Position numbers and translations under genes: made by a program. The notes under the pieces are model-generated. The model ran no database searches, was not told where the DNA came from, and worked only from the letters and a program-made list of their open reading frames with translations. This document shows positions 12,621-24,770 of a stretch of DNA of 64,000 bases, one piece after another. How positions within the stretch are numbered: the stretch's first letter is position 1; each line of letters starts with the position of its first letter. This DNA is from Onchocerca volvulus (lineage: Eukaryota > Nematoda > Chromadorea > Rhabditida > Onchocercidae): assembly GCA_000499405.2 (NCBI GenBank), contig HG738138.1, forward strand, positions 14,013,208 through 14,077,207. The letters are read 5' to 3'.

Positions 12621-15600
12621 TCAATTACCTATTCAAATCAATCAATAAATATATTTCTTCACTTATCAAATCAATTTTTTAAATTGAATACATTTAGTGA
12701 TACATTTTGAAAAATGCCAAAGTTGCTTTTTCCATATTTTATAGTAATGTGTTGATTGGCTTACAAGATCAATTGTCACAAGTGCTTTTGATCGAACTGA
12801 ATTTATAAATTACTATACCTATCCAGAAGCTAAGCAAATGAGCTTACTTGATTACTGTAATGAATGAAATTGTTGAGATACAAGAAATTGGTCCACCAAC
12901 TTTTCTCGCAATGATCATCAACTGTGATCAAAATGAGCGGCATATTAACCAAAAGTGATTTGAATACAAATGAATAGAATGCTATCACAATATAGTAAGG
13001 TGGCGAAAGTCTACAAAATATTAATAGCTAGATCTTTAAGTATTTAATTGACCAACAAAATCCTCGAGTAATCGGCTTTTAATTTTCTTCTCTTTCATGA
13101 GTATTTCACAATATTTCGGGTGGATTAAATTAAAAATGGAAAAATTCGAATAAACCGTAGTAAACTTTTCTTAGCGATATATTTGACTGGCATGGACTGG
13201 AACACTTCCAAAATATTTTAAAATTACAAGAAATATGCGGGAAAGATGTATAAACCAACAGATAAACAAGCCTTCCTTCATCGATCAGAAGTGTCTCATA
13301 CATTGGTGAAAACAAAAAAAGTATACAAATGGATACCGAATTATTCGATGGATGTAAAATATGAGCCAAGCAGTAGGAGATATTGCTCTCCGCTTGTCTT
13401 TACGGTATTCCTTGAACCAAATATACGATACTAATAAACCGGACATGAAGAAGAATGTGTCGACGGAAAAGAACGCATTGGTCACAAATTGCGTCCACAG
13501 ATTTTTAAATGTTTCTTTACAGTCTAAGATATTTGCTGAAAATCGATTTCTGATAAGTTCGATCTGAAAGAGGAAGACTATTTTAAGATATTTAAAATAT
13601 ATGTCATCGAATCAAACTTACAACTGAATAACATGTAACTGGCTGTTGCATGTCCAAAAATCACCCATACCATACTAATGAAACGCAAAAAATGAATCGG
13701 TCCTATTTGGCCTGGTTTATTGGTAGGCTCGATATTGAATATATCTTTGGTATTTCGAATCAACGAAAATGCCATTAAGCAGCGGAACCACTGTGCTGTA
13801 ATCGAATCTGGGATTACATTTATATTCAATCTATGAAGCATCTATTCGTAGAGCTTTACCTTTTCTTCTTACTTCATTGATGACAGTCCCTGATTACCGC
13901 AAAATTCAGGTAAGCAAGACACGTGAGGAAAGCACCTGATTCGATCGCAACAAAAATTACCTGATTCGTACAACTCTAGCTTGTGATAATGAGATTCAAA
14001 ATAGATTGTGAACAAATCCCACGTCGTTGCTAGTATAGCTATCGCTCCAATCAATGCCATTACTGCTCTTTAAATAAATCAACCAAATATTAAGAAAAAA
14101 AATTTAATCATTGAAAGTCTGTTATCCTTCATAGTCATAATTTAAATTATTAAAATGAAGTCTTAGAACTGAAGGACACTCTGATTGTTTTTTATCAACT
14201 GGGGAAATTAACAAAACATACAACACGGTCCACGTCTTATAATCGATAGGTCTAAATCGAACAGATGCTTGCTTTACAGTACATACGGGAGTAGAACCGT
14301 TGGATTGAATTACTAAAATAAAATAAATTTTGTAAAAAATCCTGAAATTTTCACCCTTTCATTTTCGTTTTTTAATTTCTTATTTAAAGATGGATAAATA
14401 TCACTAATCTATCATTGTCAAATAACTCAGAATAAGACAAATTGAAACTTTTCTTTTTCGCATTTGTGATAACTTTTTGAAATTATTCCTTCACATATAA
14501 ATCGCTTAATTCTTTTTATTATCAATCGTTTTTATTCAATTACTAATTCTTGGCATTGTTTTTTTTAGCAAATATGCTCTACTAAATAAATCATATTAGG
14601 CAGTTTATGATGTAACTCGTAATCAATTGTAATTTCAAGTTGATTTGGAACTTAATTTCATTCATGTTTTGATAATCAATGAAATGAATTTAACTGAATT
14701 AAAAGCATGAAATTTAAAAATTCTCAAGGATAAAAATCAAATTCGTTGTCAATATGGAATGTTACGTGAGCGGCTAAGAGTCATTAATGTCTGGTGTTGA
14801 TCGCATGATGAGGGCAAGCAAACGTCAAATGATGGATCACCGATACTGTATTGGTTTAATTTACAAGCACCTTTTACGTTGTAATTCCTTAACTTCTTAT
14901 CAACAAAAATCCTGGAAATACTTCCATCTGATACCGAAATTGTTATTATTCAGACTAGTTGAAAATTAAGGGGTACAAGAAAAGGTAAGAAAAAAAAGAG
15001 ATGACGAAAGCTGCAAAAAGCAGTTGCACTGCTTCCATGTTATTTTGAATGCAATTTGCATGCATTAGCTTAGTTCTGATTCAGTTTGTGAGAATGATAA
15101 GGAAGTAAACGTATCTAAAACTTCATATCGATAATTCAAATCCATCTACCAGTAAATAATACTATAACATTAAGAAAGATACGAGATATATACTTACCTT
15201 ACGTAACTACCGGTGATAACACGTGAGGAATTCGGCAATTGTTGTCTGGCTAACATGCATTCCTCAAACTGCCCAAATACGATAACATGACCTCTGAGAA
15301 TCCCTGAAGGTGGTACTTTTGCACTTGCGTCAATCACTGCAAACATCAAAACAATTTAAGTGTTATCGCATGATGATCTTATCAATTTTACTTGACAGAA
15401 ATTATTGTAATTTCGGGTATTATTTTGCAGTTTCCATGTTTTGCATTTAATTTCATATTGCAGTTATCTGATATGGCATTGAATTATTCCCTGAGAAGGC
15501 ATTCGATAGATTGTGATTAAAGCAGCATTTAATATAAAGGTATCTAAATTAAATGAAATATTAGTAGAAAAAAGCTTCATCAGTCGCATTACAGCAAAGG

Positions 15601-16840
15601 TCAGTTAACTTGACATATTCTCCTCCATTTTTTCGAGACTGTCATAACTTCCCAAGTCATTAGTCTCCTAGGATTCGTTTTATCATCTGTAAAAGTTCTT
15701 TTCTTTACTTTCACTATTTCATTAATACATGTTCGTCTTTTTGTAATAAATAATTATAATAATCATATGCTAATGTCAACTTGGAAGCAATGCATTCTGC
15801 AAATAGGATTTTTGCCAATTCGATATTTCTCGATTATTCACGAAGTCATGAATGACCTGTAGCGATATTTTCATGTCCTCTCTGCATTCTGCAAATTACT
15901 TTATTTTTTAAAAGTACTCATTTTTTTTCTGCTGAAAATTGACTCATAAATTTCCAGTGCAAGAATATTTCATATTTGCTAATATTTCGACTTCCAGCCC
16001 CTTGAAATTAAAAAAAAAAAGAAAAAATTGATGAAATATTGACATGTGACATGATACTTTGTATGCAAGCGCATGTTACATAGCAGTTAGGATTGGCCTG
16101 CAAAAGTTGTATTAGAAACCTTCAACGATATCAGTTTCATCGATATCATGCATCAATTGATCCATTTTGGTATTGGTATGAATCAGTCTAATTAGAGTTT
16201 CCATTACAGAATTCGGCAATATCTCTCGCTGTAACAGAGATGCTTTATTCTGAAGAAATTAATGAGAAAATCTCTACTTCTTAAAATAAAAGAAACTTCC
16301 ACTGCATAAAAATTCAACTCATTATTGAATGCATCACTATATCAGTAACTATTCATGGGGAAAGCGCTTCCTTCCATTCAGCTATGATAAGATGATTTTC
16401 AATATTTCCCGCATAAATTCGATGATTGGATCTTTTATTTAAGTCCTTCATCTTCTAATTTTAATTAGGAAAACATCTGATATTCCTGTTATGATAACAT
16501 TATAGCAATGCCATAATTTTTTTATTGCGGACCATCGTTGGTGCATCATATCTCATAAAGAACTTTAAAATTAATGATAGATTTTACTTTTAAGGTAATC
16601 AACTTAATTAGACAAATTTCAGATATATTTCCAGTATGCTTTAATTGACATTGCAGTAATGCTAACATTTATTGTTTTCTGAAAATTGTCCGGGAATTTA
16701 ATAGTGTTTGAAATTGAACCGAAATATTTCGTCATGTTTCTATCGATTTCTGAAGTAACTAAAGGCGCCATTGAAAGATTGATTATCGATAATAGAACCA
16801 ATACCATCAATGATCTCATTTTTGGATCTGAAGTGATCAA
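10717..16840 (-). CDS. NRF-6-like acyltransferase-3 membrane protein
   Basis: Exons in transcript order: 16667-16840, 16120-16249, 15198-15336, one or two exons within about 14130-14312 (edges uncertain), about 13961-14067, 13622-13807, 13337-13535, 12848-13010, 12341-12561, 11937-12048, 11409-11598, 11071-11216, 10717-10929. Except around 14.1 kb all joins are phase-consistent; the product is about 700 residues. It starts with a signal peptide (MRSLMVLVLLSIINLSMAPL, from the second ATG at 16819). The NRF region follows: IDASAKVPPSGILRGH, FEECM and, if the join is right, FYSRMYCKAS. The acyltransferase-3 membrane domain shows FLRFISMVWVIFGHA, NAFFSVDTFFFMSGLL, HRIIRLSPPYY, WWTNFLYLNN, SWYLATDFQL, KPLGRLTYCTYLTHL and a final FELPASNLE helix. 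In C. elegans, NRF-6 and NDG-4 act in epidermal and gut lipid transport and fluoxetine response; the substrate here is unknown. The WAL motif usually before DASGK is absent. Confidence 0.9.
12571..12620. repeat. (TA)n microsatellite in an NRF-6-like intron
   Basis: A run of AT dinucleotides interrupted by TCAAT and AC lies 9 nt upstream, in transcript direction, of the acceptor for the exon 12341-12561. It occupies the place of the polypyrimidine tract. Confidence 0.85.
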
Positions 16841-18926
16841 TGATTAATAGTTCTTTCCTATTTGCTAATATCGCTTAACCCAAATTCATTCTTTTCATGG
16901 TACCGAATCATAAGATGACAACTTGTTCGTATACGTAAATATGTAAATTTGTCCGAGTATATTCAAAATTGAAGTTATGAAGCAAATAATAATGAATAAA
17001 AAAAAATGGGGCAAACGAAAATGGAACAAACGATCACTAAATGAGCAAAAAAGAATCTTATCAATGGTTATGCTTATCAAAAACTTTTTAATGTTCCACC
17101 AAAACATGATTGTTTGCCAAAGAATTATTGAATAAATCGACTGTTGCAATCATAGAAGTGAACTGATCAAAGTATTTGGTTCTTCTAGATGATCAGTTTC
17201 TGATCGTAATTGTTCAAATTACCACTGATGCTAATGGCAATAGTGTAGAGAAGTGTAATTTTGAGAACATTTTGAGAACATCAATAATGATTAGTGACTT
17301 CACTGTTAAATGATTACTGAAATCTTAATAATTCTCGGCAAGTGGATATAAAAGTATTATTGATGGAGCGAGACAGTTTTGTGCTTTTTTCATCACTATA
17401 TTGAGTAATATTTTTACAACAGTTTATTTTTATCTCCCACTGATATTTCTCGCTTTTACAGTGAAGTTTTTGCAATTTGATGCATCGATCATTTACTCGG
17501 AATATTAAAATTTGAAATTTGATCCTTTGACAAAATTAATTAACAAATTTTGGGAATAAATAAGCATGTTTGAAAAATCTTTTGCTTTTACTATTAGTGA
17601 AGTGCATCAATCCTCTCTGTATTCACAGCACTCGAAATTTGAAATTTGCTATTTAGACAAAATTAATCAACAAATTTTGTAAGGAAACGCAGATATTTGA
17701 AAATTTATTTCCTGAATATTCCAGAAACTAAAGATTTTCTCTGAATGCTCTATTGGTGATGAAATCGGTAAAATTATTTTTATAAGTTACTAAATTCGGA
17801 ATCATATCAATTCATATTAGTTTTACAATTTGTACATTGTCTTTTGCAATTTATTTCCACTTTATTTTCTTTACAGCACCTCATCGTCATATATTTGTTT
17901 CAATTTAATTATGAATTTATTACTCTTAATTGTCACTGCATCATCAATTATCTATTGTGAAATTTGCTTCAGATTATAAAAAGAATTATTTACATCACCT
18001 TCCTAAATAAACAATCTCTCTTTTTAATTTTTAAAAATCACCGTAAATTCTTTTGAAGTATATCGTGACATAAGCTTTCTATTGCTACTCTGTTCGAAAC
18101 GCATTCATTTCATATTAAAAGGAAGAAAGTGCGACAATAAGTGAGAAAATAGAGTGCTATCATTTTACTTTAATTGTAGAGTCCTTTCTTTCGATTACTA
18201 TTGAAAGAATTTCATATGAAAACTGAAAAAAATTTCATGAATTGAAACAAAATTTAATTTATCTACCATTGACTTATTTAATTCAGATGTCATTTATGAA
18301 GAATAGTAATGGCAAAGTTAGATTCTGACTATTAAATCATGATTACAACATCGTGGTGAGTTAGACTCAGAAAAATTGCGATAATTGAACTCCTTTCTTT
18401 CTCTAGAAATGTTTCTCTGTATTCTAATTTTCAGATAGCAAAACTTCTGCGCTTTGTTGCTTGCATAAATGCGAAAAAGAATAGTGAAGTTTCGTTTGAA
18501 CACACATAAACAAGTGAAAATACTGTAATTATTTCATTATCGATCACAAATTATATGTCTGCGAAAATTACATGCCCTACTAAGAGAAAACAATTTATAT
18601 AAATTGTCTGAAATAATTTTGCTCGTGCTTCTCCAACACAAAGAACTTCATACTGAAAATTCAATAATTCTTGAAATTCCATGTGGAAATCGTACATCTT
18701 CAGTAAGCCCAGATTTCAAATGAACCGGAATGACTCGAATTTTATTTGAAGTCACAATTGCCAATAACTTTGGGAAGTAATTCCTTCTAAAGATTCTGTT
18801 GTTAGGCAACAGTGAAAATTATTTTATAAATGAAAGGAATTTGCAATTAAATTTATGCAAAATTCAATTACTATTTCTCAATAAAGTTGACTTTATTGCA
18901 AAAACTGAGTATATGCAGGCGGGAAT

Positions 18927-19118
18927 TTAGCAAATAATATTGCTTTTTTTATCAGCTAAAAAGGGCGTTGAATAGTCTTCGCTGAGAAATTGTGACCATT
19001 TTCCATAAACAAATATATATAAAATAATCGCAATTAATATAATGCGTGAATAAATTCTTATAGATCGATAAATAAAGTCAAAATTATTCCCCACCTTAAT
19101 TCTTATTGGAATTGACAT
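18927..19118 (-). other. Possible small single-pass membrane protein
   Basis: A 63-codon frame from ATG has a positively charged N-terminus (MSIPIRIKVGNNF), a hydrophobic stretch (IILIAIILYIFVYG) and a polar tail ending in Cys. This is a type II or tail-like membrane layout, but no family is recognised and AT-rich DNA readily gives Ile-rich frames by chance. Confidence 0.2.
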
Positions 19119-19245
19119 GTCTAATTTGATATCGGTGATGAGATTTTAACGCTCTTATCACAAAGTTAAACGGCGCTAAAAACTCATGTTTCTGTGGCAA
19201 CCATCTAGAAAGAGCATTACCCGGGCAGTTTTTATCTTATATTTA

Positions 19246-19524
19246 TTAAAAATCAAGTTTTAATTTGATAGTTGCTGTGATTAGTTTGTCATGTTTCTTT
19301 CGTAGAAATAAATTCAAATTGTCGCATTTGTTTATATGATCAATAATACTCAAAAACAACATTGAATAAGTAACTGCCATTTTAAGCAGTTCATCGCCGT
19401 GATAATGTATTTGCTTTAAAAATTTGAGATTTAATTTTGACATATGACTACTACATCCTTTCACAGTCTTTTCAAAATCATCCAAATATTCATACCAATT
19501 TTGCATATATGACAATAATTTCAT
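19246..19524 (-). other. Unassigned 92-codon ORF
   Basis: From the first ATG (MKLLSYMQNWYEYLDDFEKT) the frame runs 92 codons with two Cys, several Trp/Tyr and mixed charge, which is more protein-like than the surrounding AT-driven frames. The frame is also open a few codons upstream. I see no splice donor in phase and no known family. It may be an exon of an unrecognised gene or chance. Confidence 0.2.
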
Positions 19525-19755
19525 AAAAGCGCTACACTTCAAAAATATTTTCCAAAAGATTCAACCATCAATTTATTTGTTTAAACTTATATTGTCTACT
19601 ACGCATATAATACTTCATTCCTGACTACTTCAGAATCCGAAAGTCAATCTATTGCACTGCGAATATCTTCCTCGTGCGATTCTATGTCTTTCGATGTTCC
19701 AAATTTTCTCGTTTGATTAAGACATACTTTTTTGTTTTTTTATTTCTTTTCCTGC

Positions 19756-19757
19756 AG
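19756..19757 (+). other. Probable trans-splice (SL) acceptor of the receptor gene
   Basis: A pyrimidine tract and TTTTCCTGCAG end 3 nt before the ATG at 19761. A perfect acceptor so close to a start codon, with no signal-bearing exon upstream, is the usual signature of spliced-leader addition in nematodes. A cis-spliced 5' UTR exon is the alternative. Confidence 0.5.
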
Positions 19758-19760
19758 GAA

Positions 19761-22049
19761 ATGAATAGAACAATTGAAGAACTTTGTGCTGAAGCATATC
19801 ATTTGCAAACGAATATTTCTTTCCAATCGATTCAGTTTTCTTTCCTCATTCTCAGTGTTACGGGAGTCATTCTTATCCTTTATGTTTCTATTAATATATT
19901 CATCAAAAAGGTCAAGTTTTATTAAAAAGTCTATTTCAAATAGTAATTGATTCGATTCTGATTCAAAGAATCGGTTTGAATTTTTAGACAAAGCTTTTAC
20001 ATATGCTAAATTGTCCTCCTTCCTCATTCGATTAGTTATAATTCGGCTATAATTTGATAAATTTCAACCAATCTATTGTCAGATTGAATTTATAATAATT
20101 TGAAAACTGAATTTTATCACCAATTGATTTTATATCGTAAGAAAAGAACTTAGACGCGTTATGTTTTGAATTTGTGATACTTTTGTTTTTTCAGATATTC
20201 CATATAAATTTGAGAATATTCTTGGCAAATTTATTGGCTTTATTGCTTCTTCGATCGTTTTTAATCGTTTTCAGATCGTCCACTTTTATATACCGCATGA
20301 TGGCATATCAGGTTGCCTTTATCTCGACATATTACAATCAAAGAATCAAATTTTGCTTTTATGTTTGATACCGCAATTGTTTTGAAATTGTATTTGCTTT
20401 TATGAACAAATTTCATTAAGTTTCACCAGCAATTAAGTAATATGACAGTAAATAATATCAGTTATATCAGTTCTTATCATTTGCAATTTTAGGATCATTG
20501 TTCTTTCTTGGAAGAATCTGTTAAATGCTCAATTTTGAGTAGTTTTGGAAAAGCGCCTCTGAAATGCCTTCGATATGCATTCCTTGCAGTTACAATTGAA
20601 CGATTTATTGCTATGTGCTGCTACCAACGTTATGAAAAATGGAACTATCCAATTGCGCTTGCTTTTCTACCTTTGACGGTCAATTTCCAAATGTTCACAT
20701 TGGAATTTACAGAATTTTAACTTTTAATTTAAACGAAGCTCATTTAATTCATTGAATTATATAAATTTGATGGTTTGTGAGATGACATTCATTTATGAAA
20801 TAGGCTAATGAACAAAGGTGGATCATACTCCAATAAATAGTAAAAAATGTAATGTTAGAGAACAATAAGCTTTAATTATCCAATACCTGGAAAGGCAATG
20901 AATTGAATTTAAAAAATTTATTTTTCAGTGGATTGAACTAGCACTGACCATCAATCATATCGTGTTGACATTTTATCGAAGCCAAAATACTTACAAAAGT
21001 TATTGTTCATCGATTACTAGCAATGCTATCCCTTATTTAAAGTTGATATTGGAAATACCATTATTGATTGGCTTATTCTTTCTACTTCTCATAACACGCA
21101 TCATCAGCAAGAGAAAAATGATGTTAGAATATGCTTTCTAATGGAAAAAGTTATTCTTGCGGAAGTGAAACTTTTGCTATCACCGAATCAAAGATACGAA
21201 GGATATGGGTGCAACGTCAAATAACAAATCCGTTTCTTCCCAAATTTGTATGAATCGGCATTCATAAACTGAAAATTTTTTTTTTGTCTTTACTTCATTA
21301 TAGCGTGCGTTATTGAAGTGCTTTTTAATTTAGACTTCGTTTACAAGCACCGATGGACACGTTATCATCACGTTATCAAATCCGCGAAAATATGAAAACA
21401 TCGAAAACGATGTTTATAGCAACCATAATGTATATCATAAGTGCTTTTCTCAATCTGTCAGGATTAGTGGTTCTGACAAATTTGTCTCCGGCCCATCTAC
21501 TGCATTTTGCAATCTTCAAAGTAAATAATTAGTGGAAATTATATTTAAAAGTAAAGTGCTGTTTCTACCACATGATTCATAAAATATTCAATATCTGTGA
21601 TGAAACATAGAAGATTATGATGTCTCGCATTGTGGACAATGGTTTTTTTTGGTACGACAGCTATCTCTTTATCAAAACAATTATCAGGCCTTTGATGGGT
21701 CGCAAAAAATAAGTCTGATAAGTAATGAATGCTATTTTCTGGTATAACCAGTTTCAGCTCTTTTTTTACGTTTTTAGTTACGATGAAAATTCTGCCACTG
21801 TGTCATGATGTAATTTTGTAATTATAGGAAATCACAAGTCTTGCAATTGCAATATTTATCAATTGCTTACCTATTTTGTTCATCATCAGAGTGGATTACC
21901 TGCATGATAAGATCATCAACTGGTTATTACATTTTGGATGCATTACGACAAATAAAGTAGGAGAAGAACCAATGAACCGACCTTTATCAAATCGACAACA
22001 CATCGAAATCATTCAGCAAATATGGGAAAAAGAGGTTCAACACAAATGA
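19761..22049 (+). CDS. SRA-type serpentine chemoreceptor (7TM GPCR)
   Basis: Exons: 19761-19910, 20195-20311, 20493-20678, 20929-21122, 21334-21520, 21828-22049. All junctions are phase-compatible and give about 351 residues, close to the usual 330-350 of nematode SRA-superfamily receptors. Landmarks: TM1 (FSFLILSVTGVILILYV); FHINLRIFLANLL at the start of TM2; KCLRYAFLAVTIERFIAM at the end of TM3, where the ER replaces the rhodopsin DRY; YEKW after TM3; the LSSRYQIRENMKTSK segment before TM6, typical of SRA/SRAB proteins; and a hydrophobic TM7 (ITSLAIAIFINCLPILFIIR) with a polar tail. Such receptors sit in the cilia of amphid or phasmid neurons and detect small molecules. Whether it belongs to Sra or Srab I cannot decide. 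The fourth donor (AT|GTTAGA) is weak but required by phase. Confidence 0.85.
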
Positions 22050-22262
22050 TATTACAGAAATACCAAAAGTTAATGGTATTCAGATGAATTGTGAAATCTC
22101 ACTGAAATGTTAAAACAATAATATAATGTATGTATAATGACATGAAATATCAATAATTTAATAATGAATATAAAGTACAAACATATATAAAAAACATTAC
22201 AAGTATTTTAATTTGAATTTCATAAACATAAATGTATATATAATGGAAATATTTTTACTAAC

Positions 22263-22263
22263 N
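22263..22263. other. Unresolved base (n)
   Basis: The only ambiguous base in the window, flanked by AT-rich sequence at the start of the repeat-rich spacer. It may mark an assembly join. Confidence 0.95.
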
Positions 22264-22689
22264 CCACGATGTACAACGTCCACAAGCAGAAGACCAGTAA
22301 CAAGAAAGAAAAAAAGTTCAACAAATACAATTTATTTTTTGGACATGTATAATATAAAAATACCATAAAAAAAAACTTAATTAATTAAAGAAATACTGAA
22401 AATATGAAAAGGTTTCGAAATTTGAAACAAGAAATTAGCAAAATAATTTAAACAATTTGGATAAAAGAAATGTTTAGAATATATGATTTAAAAACTTTGT
22501 TGCTGCGAATATTTTTCAAAATACTACAAATTATTTGATATTATGCAAATTGTTTTTATAAAAAAAAATTGTTTTTTCATTTTCTCTTATAGAAAAATTA
22601 ATTTAATACTTTTTTCTCTTCTTTTTCCATTTTTTATATGAACGAATCATATTCTTTGTGGAATATTTTATCAGTTATCAGCAGTTAAT

Positions 22690-22960
22690 TTATCTTCTAT
22701 CCATATGAATAAAAATATAAATGCTACCTGTTACCCCTCACGGAACTTCGCAAATTCTTCACCGATTGTTTTCAAATTTTGACACAACCTTGTATTCGAA
22801 TAGACCATCATTTTTATATAGACGTATTTACTTTTCCTCACGTGTTGCGTCCGTGACAACCAAAAGTGTGCGAGTGGCGGAATTTTTTAACTTCGCCCTG
22901 CACCACGCTCTCATGAGCGGACTGAATTTTTTGACTCCGTCCCGCAAAATGCAAAGCATC
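22690..22960 (+). repeat. Interspersed-repeat fragment, copy 1
   Basis: The segment CCGATTGTTTTCAAATTTTG at about 22761 followed by ACACAAC matches CCTATTGCTTCGAAATTTTG at about 24718 followed by ACACAAC. Copy 1 also carries a GC-richer part (GCGAGTGGCGG, CACCACGCTCTCATGAGCGG). The shared core and GC-rich flank suggest two decayed copies of one mobile-element family. Confidence 0.4.
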
Positions 22961-23890
22961 AGTTTGTGAATATTTTATTAACATTGAATTTTATAAAAAG
23001 GAAAAAAATTCCAAAAATAAACAAAATTATCATCTTATTATCTATACTGCGGTGGAAATTTTTTGTTGTGGCGGTATCCCTTGGATTGATTGTCGTGTCG
23101 GGCAAGTTGGCAGCAAAAAGATTTTATTAATAATAATTTGCAAGCGAAATACAAGCTTATATTTATTAAGAAATGGGAGTGGTTTTCATTAAACAGCAGA
23201 ATACAAAAAAGTGAATTACAGTTTTCTTATGCTATGTAGAAGATTGTTGCATGAGAAACACATTTTTTGTTATAAATTAGCAAACAGATGTGCATAATCA
23301 TCCCTGCTAAATGATTACAAATTAGATAACGGATTCATTTCTCAATATGAGAAAACGTTAAAAATTTTGCATAATGAGATGAATCCTTTGTCTAGGAGAT
23401 GCCTTATAAAAAATAATTTTACAAGATGTTCAAGATATAGATATAATAGGTGTTTAAGATTTTAATCTGGAGGAATTTACATAACTATCCAAATAGAACA
23501 ATTTTTTATAGTATAAGTAATTTGAGATAGAAAAGTTAAAACAAATATAAAAATGAGATAACTAATGAATCATGGAAAACATTCCCATTTTTACTTGCAT
23601 AAAATTTATTTTGGTTTTCGCGACTTTCGCGACATATACACCTATACACAATTTATCCATGTAAATTTGCTCATATTTTGTCTTTTATTTGTGATATTAA
23701 ATGAAATTAAGGTAAATACAATATAGTGGAAGCAGGAAAGAGCTAATTGGTTTAGAGTAATTCATCAAATAATAATAAATTTTAAATAAACATTTTGTAA
23801 TTACTCTAGATTTAAATGAAACTAAAGTAATTATATACCTGGACAATGACCCTTCAAAAAAAAAATTATAATTTTAAATTACAATCACTG

Positions 23891-23895
<5 letters not shown>

Positions 23896-23921
<26 letters not shown>
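23896..23921. repeat. (TA)n microsatellite
   Basis: An uninterrupted TA dinucleotide run of about 26 nt in the spacer. Confidence 0.9.
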
Positions 23922-23924
<3 letters not shown>

Positions 23925-24105
23925 ATCCTCTAGAAGCTTCAATAATTCATTTTGCGCTATTTTAATTTACCTAATTTCAATAACTTGCGAAAAAAAAAAA
24001 AAAGCTTTGCAAAAATTTCCACAATACCGATTAAGTTTCCGAAAAAAAAGAAGCTTTATAAAGTTTAGGGATAAAATGAAACATAAAACATTTTAATTCC
24101 ATCAA

Positions 24106-24248
24106 CATCCAGTTCTTTTAATTCTGTCTTTAAGGTTTCTTTTTCTCAGAGCCTAAATCGATATTGCATAGAAGTGTTTTTTCTATGCAATATCGATTTA
24201 GGCTCTGAGAAAAAGAAACCTTAGAGACAGAATTAAAAGAACTGGATG
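24106..24248. repeat. Nearly perfect 68-bp-arm hairpin with 7-nt loop
   Basis: Arm 24106-24173 is the reverse complement of 24181-24248 (centre 24177) with one difference at 24130, which would be a G-U pair in RNA. The flanks carry a 15-nt direct repeat (GAAACATAAAACATT at about 24078, GAAACATAGAACATT at about 24247). It could be a fold-back element, a template-switch product, or a source of double-stranded RNA. Confidence 0.9.
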
Positions 24249-24516
24249 AAACATAGAACATTCGCTGAAAACCGAAAATTAAGACAAACGAAACGGCAAA
24301 TTATTGACGATTTAAAGATATAAAAACCAATAAAAGCATTTCAAATGTTCTCCGATTTATAATTTATAAAATACATTCTTTCCTTTTTAAGTTCTAAAAT
24401 TTACATTCCTCTTTATCGATTCTTTAAAAAAAAGAAAAGAAAAACTGATAAACTATGATACATTCAGTTTACAATACCAAATCTAAACAATTAAACATTA
24501 ATTAAATTATGTAAAT

Positions 24517-24770
24517 ACTAGCTGGACCCTGCCACGTGGAGCGTGGCCGGGTCCAGCTAACTCATAAGAGCCGGACACGCTTCGCGTGTCCGGTCCAGCC
24601 AATCTATATAAATTTAAACATCAATGTTCGTTTGCTCAAAATCGTAAATCTCCGAAAGTTCTTAAATACGCGCCTTATCTATATTAATTCGAAATCTTAG
24701 ATATCGAAAAATCCTTACCTATTGCTTCGAAATTTTGACACAACTTATCGAACAGATAGAAATTTAAACT
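24517..24770 (+). repeat. Interspersed element with GC-rich stem-loops, copy 2
   Basis: It starts ACTAGCTGGACCC. Stem-loop 1 (24520-24558) pairs AGCTGGACCC with GGGTCCAGCT and GCCACG with CGTGGC around a 5-nt loop, with one mismatch. Stem-loop 2 (24571-24593) has a perfect 10-bp stem (CCGGACACGC) and a TTC loop. AATGTTCGTTTGCTC and the AAATTTTGACACAAC core follow. The general layout recalls non-autonomous elements seen in many invertebrate genomes that begin ACTAGCTGACCC; that comparison is from memory and unverified. Confidence 0.5.

Larger units (their letters stand above)
16841..19760. other. Divergent spacer between the NRF-6-like and receptor genes
   Basis: The two flanking genes are transcribed away from this 2.9-kb stretch, so it should hold both promoters. 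I see no clear regulatory motif. Two minus-strand open frames inside it are listed separately. Confidence 0.5.

Noticed and set aside
14787..14969. 60-codon plus-strand frame
   Set aside because: It lies in an intron of the NRF-6-like gene on the opposite strand and matches no family.
22721..22969. 82-codon plus-strand frame with a few GC-rich codons
   Set aside because: It overlaps an interspersed-repeat fragment shared with 24.5-24.8 kb, so it is repeat-derived.
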